Part shown: piece after piece, positions 1 through 4,884 of the stretch
How the letters are laid out: each line of letters begins with the position of its first letter
Position numbering within the stretch: the stretch's first letter is position 1
Source of the DNA: Thermoplasmata archaeon
Lineage (GTDB): Archaea > Thermoplasmatota > Thermoplasmata > Thermoplasmatales > Thermoplasmataceae
Length of the DNA stretch: 7,474 bases
Assembly: GCA_021850835.1 (NCBI GenBank)
Contig: JAJZKS010000082.1
Location: 1 to 7,474 of the forward strand
Direction: 5' to 3'
The notes under the pieces: generated by a model
What the model saw: only the letters and a program-made list of their open reading frames with translations
What the model was told of the DNA's origin: nothing
Databases searched by the model: none
Translations under genes and position numbers: made by a program

Positions 1-1
1 C

Positions 2-958
2 GGAATTAGGGAGAAATTCAGTAAGGTGGAGCCATGCGCCTTTGAACATCTTGACGGCATCACCAGAGTGGCAGTTGAGAGGGAGATAGGCCAGATCCTT
101 TCTTCAAGGACCATAGAGAGGGCCCGTTACTATGCCAGAAACCTCCAGAATGGTCTGAGAACCCCCCCGGAAGAAGAAAGGGAAGCAATTAACCTCAATC
201 TCTGGAAGGGATATGACCACATTATTACTGACAGCCTCTGGAACCTAGGGGCAAGGGCAAGGGATGGGCACCACAAGGCATGGTACTGGGGTAACTTTGT
301 GCCGCAGATACCTTTCCAGCTAATGTCAAGGTATACAAGCCAGGGAGACTGGGTACTTGACCCGTTCTGCGGATCAGGGACAACACTTCTGGAGGCCCTG
401 AAGCTCGGAAGGAATTCACTGGGAGTCGAGCTTAACTCCGATGTGTACCAGAAAACATCAGGACTGGTCGCAAAGGCATCTGGGAAAGAAGGCGCCAGAG
501 CGGTCCTGGAAAATCATGATTCAATGGATTTTGATTTTGCCGGTTTTATGGAAAAGGAAGAAATTCCGGGGTTCAAGCTCGCAATAATCCACCCGCCTTA
601 CTGGGACATAATAAAGTTCTCCGAGAATCCAAAGGACCTTTCCATGGCGCGGGATGTTGATGATTTCACAGGGATGCTTGCCAGCCTTGCACACCGGATC
701 CTTCCTTCCATGAAAGAGGGCAGCCACCTGGCTCTTGTAATAGGTGATGTCTACAGGAAGGGGGAAGTCATCCCCCTGGGTTTCAGGAGCATGGATGCAC
801 TGGCCAGCCTTGGTCTTAAGCTCAGGGGCATTATCGTAAAGGATATACAGAACACCAGGGCAAAGAGAAATTCTGAAAACCTATGGAGATACCGTGCCCT
901 GAAGTCAGGATTTTACGTTTTCAAACATGAATACGTCTTCGTATACAGGTATCAGTGA
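2..958 (+). CDS. DNA (cytosine-N4 or adenine-N6) methyltransferase, probably 5'-partial
   Basis: This is an S-adenosylmethionine-dependent DNA amino-methyltransferase of the N4/N6 family. Counting from the GTG at 26, the SAM-binding motif I is DPFCGSGTT at residues 112-120, and the catalytic motif IV is HPPYWD at 189-194. Motif I precedes motif IV by only about 70 residues, so the order is I then IV, and any target-recognition part must lie in the N-terminal 100 residues or after residue 200. PPYW with a following hydrophobic stretch is common in m4C enzymes, but His replaces the usual Asp/Asn/Ser. The segments around WYWGNFVPQIP (87-97) and VIGDVYRKGEVIPLGF (238-253) resemble, from memory, a family of stand-alone archaeal and cyanobacterial methylases. 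No restriction endonuclease is visible next to it. The frame is open from GTG 26 to the left edge, so GTG may be internal and the true start may lie outside the window. Substrate base and site cannot be read. Confidence 0.85.
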   Translation, partial: GIREKFSKVEPCAFEHLDGITRVAVEREIGQILSSRTIERARYYARNLQNGLRTPPEEEREAINLNLWKGYDHIITDSLWNLGARARDGHHKAWYWGNFVPQIPFQLMSRYTSQGDWVLDPFCGSGTTLLEALKLGRNSLGVELNSDVYQKTSGLVAKASGKEGARAVLENHDSMDFDFAGFMEKEEIPGFKLAIIHPPYWDIIKFSENPKDLSMARDVDDFTGMLASLAHRILPSMKEGSHLALVIGDVYRKGEVIPLGFRSMDALASLGLKLRGIIVKDIQNTRAKRNSENLWRYRALKSGFYVFKHEYVFVYRYQ

Positions 959-1020
959 CTGTCAATTGCAAGGGTTGTGGTTTCTATCTCAGGGAAATCG
1001 GGCAACTGTGCCGTGTTTAA
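955..1020 (+). CDS. possible 21-residue CxxC micropeptide overlapping the methylase stop
   Basis: A GTG at 955 overlaps the TGA of the methyltransferase (GTGA arrangement) and opens a 21-codon frame ending in TAA at 1018-1020. The peptide reads MTVNCKGCGFYLREIGQLCRV: a CxxCG knuckle followed by a third Cys. The overlap is typical of translational coupling, and the sequence looks like the first half of a zinc ribbon. It could be a real small protein, the remnant of a longer zinc-finger gene, or chance in a short spacer. The end overlaps the last codon of the convergent ETF gene by a few bases. Low confidence because of the length. Confidence 0.2.
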   Translation: MTVNCKGCGFYLREIGQLCRV

Positions 1021-2753
1021 GCTCCTGATCTTTTTTCGAGATACTTTGTGAAACCTTCTGCAAACTCATGCATATCGGCAACTATCCCATAATCCGAGAA
1101 TTGGAATATTGGAGCTTTTTCATCCGAATTGACTGAAATGATCTTCCTTGCGTACCGTATCCCCACAACATGGTTGGCCTGTCCTGATATCCCAAGTGCA
1201 ATATAGACGCCAGGCGAGATTGAGAACCCGGTAAGGCCAATCTGTTGCTGCCTGGGTATAAAGTTCATGTCAACAAGCGGCCTTGTTGCGCCAAGGGCAG
1301 CATCAAGTAGGTTCGCAAGCTTCAGGAGATCATCGACCTGCTCCCTTTTCTTGACGCCACGGCCGAACCCAATAACCACTTCCCTAGAACCAAGTGGTGC
1401 ATATTCGGATGGCACGGGAATCTGTTCATGCCTTTGGTAAACCTTTCTAGGCGTGTACTCCAGGTCGAATATTTTTGGCGGACTTTCCGGTGAGGCTGAA
1501 GTGAACATTCCTGGCCTGACTGTGGTCATCTGAGGGTCTGTCTTGGAATAAATCTCGGCAATGATGCCTCCGCCAAAGGCTGGCTTGTACTGTATAAGCC
1601 TGGAATTCCTGATCTCAAGGTCCACGCAATCAGCTGTAAGCCCCACCTCAAGGCGTGCTGCTATTGTGCCCGCAGCTTCCCTCCCCCTGACAGTTGATGG
1701 GAAGACAACGTATTTCGGGCTTTTCTCCCTGATGAATTCTGTGAGTGCATCTGTAAATGCCTCAACGCTTTCAGTGCTGTAATGGTAATATTCATGCCCG
1801 GCCAACTCAGCCGTTGAGGGATCGATATTGCCAAAAATAACTGCCCTGAGGTCATGCGCATTTGCAAGCTGGGATATTTTTGTCGAAATTTCTTCTCCCA
1901 GCTGTGGGTCATCGAGGGCTACCCCGAGGATAACTGGCGCACGCTCATGTGGAGATTTCAGGGCCAGTTCTTCTGTGCTGCCTCCAGCGGCCCTGTGGTT
2001 TTTGATTATGCTGTAAACCTTTTCATAGACACTGCCATCAAAAGGAAGCATCTGGACATTCCTGGAACTCTCAAGGCTCGATGTGCCTGACACTACTGTG
2101 GGGCTGTATTCGCTTCCCTTGAGGTTGAGCCCAAGGTCTGCGGCATTAAGCTCCTTTATTTTCTCTGACATATCAGGGACTTCTGGCTTAACTGCCCTTG
2201 CCCTGTTTATCTTTTCACTCACAGACAGAACTGCCGGAAGGGGAATGGTGTATACCTCAGAGCCATGCTCATTCTCGTGCTCCACCCTCAGGGTACCCTC
2301 CTTTTCACCGGGTTCGATCCTGGAAATGGAAGACTTGAAGGAATACCTGGAAAAGACGGCCAATTCTGGCGGCACCTGGGCAGTTTCCCCATCCAGAGAA
2401 TATTTTCCCGTAAGCACAAGATCAGGTTTGACCTTCTTTACGAGTGCAGAAAGTATCCTTGCGGTAGCGAGGGTATCAGAGCCAGCAAAATTCCTGTCCG
2501 TAATGAGGTAGGCCTCATCAATTCCCATCCTCAGTGAATCATTAAGGATCCCCTTTGACTGGGGAGGCCCCATTGTTGCCACTGCAGTTTCCCAGCCGAA
2601 TTTTTCCTTCATCCTCACCGCTTCCTCAACAGCCTTCCTGTCGAATGAGTTCATGGAGAGCGGGACATTTTCCCTGACAATCCTGTTTGTCTGTGGGTCA
2701 AACTTTACCTGATTCACATCCGGTATCTGCTTTGCAAAAACGAGGACTTTCAT
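1017..2753 (-). CDS. fused electron transfer flavoprotein, beta-alpha (FixA-FixB) fusion
   Basis: A single 578-residue chain joins both ETF subunits, which are usually separate genes. Residues 1 to about 250 are EtfB: start MKVLVFAKQIPD, SDTLATA at 92-98, and the nucleotide-binding loop SLDGETAQVPPELA at 119-132. After a linker near 252-272 comes EtfA: GREAAGTIAARLE (357-369), then the C-terminal FAD domain with GFGRGV (462-467), Arg491, QIGLTG (504-509), GISGQANHVVG (521-531), AP-IF (547-550) and DYGIVAD (554-560). All canonical FAD contacts look intact. ETFs are soluble carriers passing electrons from acyl-CoA or other dehydrogenases to an ETF:quinone oxidoreductase (FixC/FixX), which is not in this window. 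Fused ETFs are known in Thermoplasma and Sulfolobus. The ATG at 2753 has a TATA-like box about 24 bases upstream, suggesting a leaderless mRNA. The gene converges on the methylase with a 58-bp gap. Confidence 0.95.
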   Translation of the reverse strand: MKVLVFAKQIPDVNQVKFDPQTNRIVRENVPLSMNSFDRKAVEEAVRMKEKFGWETAVATMGPPQSKGILNDSLRMGIDEAYLITDRNFAGSDTLATARILSALVKKVKPDLVLTGKYSLDGETAQVPPELAVFSRYSFKSSISRIEPGEKEGTLRVEHENEHGSEVYTIPLPAVLSVSEKINRARAVKPEVPDMSEKIKELNAADLGLNLKGSEYSPTVVSGTSSLESSRNVQMLPFDGSVYEKVYSIIKNHRAAGGSTEELALKSPHERAPVILGVALDDPQLGEEISTKISQLANAHDLRAVIFGNIDPSTAELAGHEYYHYSTESVEAFTDALTEFIREKSPKYVVFPSTVRGREAAGTIAARLEVGLTADCVDLEIRNSRLIQYKPAFGGGIIAEIYSKTDPQMTTVRPGMFTSASPESPPKIFDLEYTPRKVYQRHEQIPVPSEYAPLGSREVVIGFGRGVKKREQVDDLLKLANLLDAALGATRPLVDMNFIPRQQQIGLTGFSISPGVYIALGISGQANHVVGIRYARKIISVNSDEKAPIFQFSDYGIVADMHEFAEGFTKYLEKRSGA

Positions 2754-2773
2754 TGATCAAAAATGGTTTTGGG

Positions 2774-2781
2774 TTATTTAG
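2774..2781 (-). promoter_or_regulatory. TATA-like box of the ETF gene
   Basis: On the minus strand this reads CTAAATAA, centred about 24 bases before the A of the ETF start codon. That spacing puts transcription start at or very near the ATG, so the message is probably leaderless. No good Shine-Dalgarno sequence precedes the ATG, which agrees. Confidence 0.5.
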
Positions 2782-2837
2782 CTGTTCAGTAGCATTAGAT
2801 CGAGACAGGACAGTTTGCCGCCCACCCATTCCATGTC

Positions 2838-3032
2838 CTACTGTATATTAACCCTGAGGCCCCTGGTAACAATGCAGTCCACTATTATTGTTCCCGAATG
2901 CCCGCAATTTTCACAGGAATAGGTAAGTTCCATTAGGTGGCTGTAGAGGATCTCCTTAAGGTTCGTGCATTTTATTTCTGGAGACTCGCAGGAACTGCAT
3001 TTGAGTAAAATTGACTTTCCGCTTTCTGGCAT
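2838..3032 (-). CDS. small zinc-ribbon-like protein, function unknown
   Basis: A 64-residue protein with two CxxC knuckles, C12-S-S-C15 and C40-E-N-C43, about 24 residues apart, plus single Cys at 22 and 53. Two paired knuckles at this distance are the hallmark of a zinc ribbon that binds one Zn(2+) through four thiolates. No larger domain is present, and I do not recognise the family. I chose the ATG at 3032: an AGGTG, a match to the archaeal Shine-Dalgarno core, ends 9 bases upstream. The frame also has a GTG at 3044 (68 residues), but that codon lies within the AGGTG and very close to the A/T-rich box at 3047-3056. It sits between the membrane protein and the ETF gene on the same strand. 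Roles such as nucleic-acid binding, metal handling or protein interaction are all possible. Confidence 0.6.
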   Translation of the reverse strand: MPESGKSILLKCSSCESPEIKCTNLKEILYSHLMELTYSCENCGHSGTIIVDCIVTRGLRVNIQ

Positions 3033-3060
3033 CCCAGACCACACCTGATAAATAGAGATA

Positions 3061-3084
3061 AGGGGGTAGTTCTGCTGTCCCCCT
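3061..3084 (-). terminator. possible hairpin terminator after the membrane-protein gene
   Basis: Perfect 6-base arms AGGGGG and CCCCCT flank a 12-base loop, 11 bases beyond the stop of the membrane-protein gene. On the minus strand the hairpin is followed by a pyrimidine-rich run (TATCTCTATTTATC). This could end the upstream transcript or act as a processing site. Archaeal termination depends more on U tracts than on hairpins, and the tract here is interrupted, so the call is weak. Confidence 0.3.
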
Positions 3085-3095
3085 ATGCCCTCTCC

Positions 3096-3686
3096 TTATG
3101 GTGGGCTGGCGAGGTGGCCGTTAAGGGCCATGAAGCCAATCACAAGGGCAAACACAGTTCCAATTCCAAGTACTATCCATACTGTATAATAGAGGCCCTT
3201 TGTGGTGGAGTTAACGGGCTTAAGGTACATGACTGGCGCAAGTACGGCGCCAAGCCCGTCGAATACGTAAAGCCCCATTGCTGTTATGAGGTTCTGACCT
3301 TTCTCAAGGTTCAGCTGGACAATGCTGAAAGCCCCAACCAGCGTATAAATGCCCACAAATAGAATCAGAAGCGGAACTATGTTCCAGTGGATGTGCTCTG
3401 GATCACGGTAACCCATTACACCTCCCATAACCAGGATGAGCCCGGCGAGAAGGAGCGGATCGCCAAAGAGCATGTTATAAGCTGTCCCGAATCCTGTCAT
3501 GGGCCACCCAAATGCCATGTAAAACCCTGCAACTGCATCAAATATTCCTATTGCAATTGCCGGAACGGCTAGTGACCTCACGTGTTCATATTTGCCACGG
3601 GCAGCGAAGAAAAAATAAAAACCGCCTACTGCTGTGCTCATGGCAAGACCAATCAACATTACTGCCAATGGATCTACAAATACCAT
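3096..3686 (-). CDS. six-helix integral membrane protein, DUF981-like
   Basis: A 196-residue, very hydrophobic protein with six likely membrane helices at about residues 6-28, 39-60, 77-93, 103-124, 135-154 and 167-189. It has short loops and no large soluble domain. The stretch TAYNMLFGDPLLLAG (68-82), with the conserved-looking GDP turn before helix 3, and the overall size fit my recollection of the DUF981 family found in archaea and some actinobacteria. Its function is unknown. Charged or polar residues inside helices include Asp50 in helix 2 and Asp143 in helix 5, candidates for a transport or proton path. The ATG at 3686 is preceded by GGGGAT at a usual Shine-Dalgarno distance, and a TATA-like box lies about 34 bases upstream, so this gene probably has its own promoter and a short leader. 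The gene just upstream on the same strand encodes an RHH regulator, and four 10-bp repeats lie between the two. Confidence 0.75.
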   Translation of the reverse strand: MVFVDPLAVMLIGLAMSTAVGGFYFFFAARGKYEHVRSLAVPAIAIGIFDAVAGFYMAFGWPMTGFGTAYNMLFGDPLLLAGLILVMGGVMGYRDPEHIHWNIVPLLILFVGIYTLVGAFSIVQLNLEKGQNLITAMGLYVFDGLGAVLAPVMYLKPVNSTTKGLYYTVWIVLGIGTVFALVIGFMALNGHLASPP

Positions 3687-3717
3687 TTTAATCCCCAGAT
3701 GTTATCGCGAAATAGGC

Positions 3718-3722
3718 TATAA
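3718..3722 (-). promoter_or_regulatory. TATA-like box of the membrane-protein gene
   Basis: The minus strand reads GTTATAG here, centred about 34 bases before the ATG at 3686. That predicts a leader of roughly 8-10 bases, just enough to hold the GGGGAT Shine-Dalgarno-like element. The short core makes it a weaker match than the other boxes in the window. Confidence 0.35.
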
Positions 3723-3728
3723 CACAAC

Positions 3729-3768
3729 GTGCACGCTTATGCGCAAACATGCGCAGGCATGCACTTCA
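3729..3768. repeat. four tandem 10-bp RTGCRC units, candidate operator
   Basis: On the plus strand four consecutive decamers read GTGCACGCTT, ATGCGCAAAC, ATGCGCAGGC and ATGCACTTCA. The first six bases follow RTGCRC in each, so the cores recur exactly once per helical turn on one face of the DNA. Several cores are themselves palindromic (GTGCAC, TGCGCA twice, GCATGC across a junction). The array starts 7 bp upstream of the TATA-like box of the membrane-protein gene, where archaeal activators or repressors often bind, and ends 13 bp before the stop of the RHH regulator gene. RHH proteins such as MetJ and Arc bind tandem short palindromes cooperatively, so the adjacent regulator is the natural candidate ligand. 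That link is inference. Confidence 0.5.
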
Positions 3769-3781
3769 GATGGGCACCCAG

Positions 3782-4342
3782 TTACTGGAAAGTGGCTCTT
3801 ACAAATCCAGCCATAACTTCCAGGGACTTTATTTTCATTTGGTACGCTTCCAGGAGACCCTTAAGGCCTGAAGCAAGGCACTCGGAAGAGCTCTGACCAT
3901 AGCCAGCGCCGGATATGGTGGCTTCCCAAAGATCCTTGTTCCTGTTGAACCTTATGTCATCAAGGGGAAGTTTAATTTTGAGCTTTTCGGAAAGCCGTGA
4001 AAGGCTCTCCATGTCGGAAGCATAGTTCCTCAGGAGGTTACCCAGCACCAGACCCGTTTCGTAGAAAAGTTTGGGCGGTTTTTCCTCGGATTCATCCATG
4101 GAGATGGCAAGCATGTCATCGAACAGCCTGAACGGAACCGGGACAGATCTGGTTGAAGTTATTATGTGGAAATAGGTCAGGAAATCATTAATGGATCCAA
4201 TGTCCAGCCCCTGTTCCTTAAGCTCAATGTACTGGATGGCGGCCTCAGTGATGAGGGAGCTTATGGTCTTCCCCATTCTGCCCGCTTCATCAGTAATTCT
4301 GCTGGCCAGCTCATTCGATAACGAAATGTTCAGTCTAGCCAT
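3782..4342 (-). CDS. ribbon-helix-helix (CopG/Arc-type) transcriptional regulator with C-terminal sensor-like domain
   Basis: The first 41 residues form a ribbon-helix-helix DNA-binding fold: the strand ARLNISLS (2-9), helix A at about 10-22, the turn GRMGKTIS (21-28) and helix B to about residue 41. Such proteins dimerise through the strands, which enter the major groove. Residues 65-186 form a second domain I cannot assign, with VPVPFRLFDDML (67-78) and WEATISGAGYGQSSSE (139-154) as its most distinctive parts. At 186 residues the protein is far longer than a bare RHH repressor or antitoxin (45-90), so the C-terminal part is probably a ligand-binding or oligomerisation domain. No toxin gene is adjacent, which argues against an antitoxin role. 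The ATG at 4342 has a TATA box about 24 bases upstream, so the mRNA is probably leaderless. A perfect palindrome between TATA and ATG suggests autorepression. It lies downstream of the Rieske gene and upstream of the membrane-protein gene. Confidence 0.8.
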   Translation of the reverse strand: MARLNISLSNELASRITDEAGRMGKTISSLITEAAIQYIELKEQGLDIGSINDFLTYFHIITSTRSVPVPFRLFDDMLAISMDESEEKPPKLFYETGLVLGNLLRNYASDMESLSRLSEKLKIKLPLDDIRFNRNKDLWEATISGAGYGQSSSECLASGLKGLLEAYQMKIKSLEVMAGFVRATFQ

Positions 4343-4349
4343 AATGTAG

Positions 4350-4366
4350 ATAGCAACAGTTGCTAT
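4350..4366. promoter_or_regulatory. perfect 17-bp palindrome in the RHH promoter, candidate operator
   Basis: ATAGCAACAGTTGCTAT has two perfect 8-base arms around a single central base. It starts 8 bases upstream of the regulator's ATG and overlaps the edge of its TATA box. A protein bound here would block TBP or RNA polymerase, so this is a textbook repressor position. The gene downstream encodes a DNA-binding protein, making autoregulation the simplest reading. Confidence 0.6.
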
Positions 4367-4370
4367 AATT
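4363..4370 (-). promoter_or_regulatory. TATA-like box of the RHH regulator gene
   Basis: The minus strand reads AATTATAG, centred about 24 bases before the ATG at 4342. This spacing predicts transcription starting at or next to the start codon. Its downstream half is shared with the right arm of the palindrome. Confidence 0.5.
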
Positions 4371-4391
4371 TGCTTTCTTTGAGAGTTACCT

Positions 4392-4399
4392 GCAACAGT
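4392..4399. repeat. second copy of GCAACAGT upstream of the RHH gene
   Basis: The 8-mer GCAACAGT occurs inside the palindrome (4353-4360) and again here, exactly 39 bases away, close to four helical turns. Only one half-site is present. It may be an auxiliary contact for the same regulator, or a coincidence for so short a word. Confidence 0.25.
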
Positions 4400-4462
4400 G
4401 AAAAGTATGGCGGCACCAATTCCAATGATCCATTAAAATAAGAATTTTTAAAGTTGGGCCTG

Positions 4463-4780
4463 TTAAAGCTCAACCATTATATGGCCTTCCTCAACCTTGG
4501 TTTTGTAGGATTTGAGGGGGCTGATGTCCCCTGCACCCTCAGGCGGGCTGATGACAGAACCGTCCTTGGGGCTGAATGTGGCGAAATGGTTGGGGCATAT
4601 GAGCTGGTGGTCATCCATGAAGCCCTCTGAAAGGTCATAATCTTCATGTGTGCACAGGTGCGATGTTGCAAAATAGCTGCTGCCATCCCTTATGATGAGG
4701 ACTTCCCTGCCTTCAACGTCCACCTTGAAAAGGTCTCCGTCTTTCATCGCTCCTTCTTTCAGTACTTTGTACCATGTCAT
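4463..4780 (-). CDS. Rieske-type [2Fe-2S] ferredoxin
   Basis: A 105-residue soluble protein consisting of a single Rieske domain. Counted from the ATG at 4780, the cluster ligands are C43-T-H45 and C62-P-N-H65: box I CTHED and box II CPNHFATFSPKDG, giving CxH-X16-CxxH. Two Cys and two His ligate a [2Fe-2S] cluster. A Pro-Pro follows at 79-80 where the family usually has its Pro loop. There is no signal peptide or membrane anchor and no linked catalytic domain, so it is a cytoplasmic electron carrier of the dioxygenase-ferredoxin type rather than a bc1 subunit. The partner is not visible. A TTG at 4789 would add three residues, but the ATG has GGTAATC just upstream and a TATA box at a leaderless-compatible distance. 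The neighbouring RHH gene starts 120 bases downstream and has its own promoter, so co-transcription is not required. Confidence 0.92.
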   Translation of the reverse strand: MTWYKVLKEGAMKDGDLFKVDVEGREVLIIRDGSSYFATSHLCTHEDYDLSEGFMDDHQLICPNHFATFSPKDGSVISPPEGAGDISPLKSYKTKVEEGHIMVEL

Positions 4781-4803
4781 GATTACCAATTATGCATAAG
4801 CCT

Positions 4804-4811
4804 AATTATAA
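4804..4811 (-). promoter_or_regulatory. TATA-like box of the Rieske ferredoxin gene
   Basis: The minus strand reads TTATAATT, centred about 28 bases before the ATG at 4780. It belongs to a 104-bp divergent promoter region shared with the methionine aminopeptidase gene. Confidence 0.5.
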
Positions 4812-4842
4812 GTTTCGGGAAATTGCAGCTCCCACGATCAAA

Positions 4843-4850
4843 TTTTATAC
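4843..4850 (+). promoter_or_regulatory. TATA-like box of the methionine aminopeptidase gene
   Basis: TTTTATAC lies about 38 bases before the GTG at 4885. A start of transcription near 4873 would leave a leader of about 12 bases containing GTTGAT (4874-4879), a one-mismatch version of the GGTGAT Shine-Dalgarno core, five bases before the GTG. Confidence 0.45.
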
Positions 4851-4884
4851 AAATAAGCCATTTTTGCACAGGCGTTGATTTCAG

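Noticed and set aside
225..727. Two minus-strand frames of 64 and 68 codons
   Set aside because: Antisense to motif I and motif IV regions of the methyltransferase.
2083..2511. 142-codon open frame on the plus strand
   Set aside because: It lies wholly antisense to the ETF gene, whose protein has unmistakable family motifs. The translation is Ser/Pro-rich with no recognisable domain.
3033..3044. GTG at 3044 as start of the zinc-ribbon gene
   Set aside because: That GTG is part of the AGGTG that best serves as ribosome-binding site for the ATG at 3032. The four extra residues (MWSG) add no motif.
3729..3768. CRISPR array
   Set aside because: Units are 10 bp and contiguous, with no spacers and no cas genes.
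3782..4342. Antitoxin of a toxin-antitoxin pair
   Set aside because: Despite the RHH head, the protein is 186 residues and neither neighbour resembles a RelE, PIN or MazF toxin.
4781..4789. TTG at 4789 as start of the Rieske gene
   Set aside because: An ATG three codons later has better upstream signals, and TTG is a rare start.
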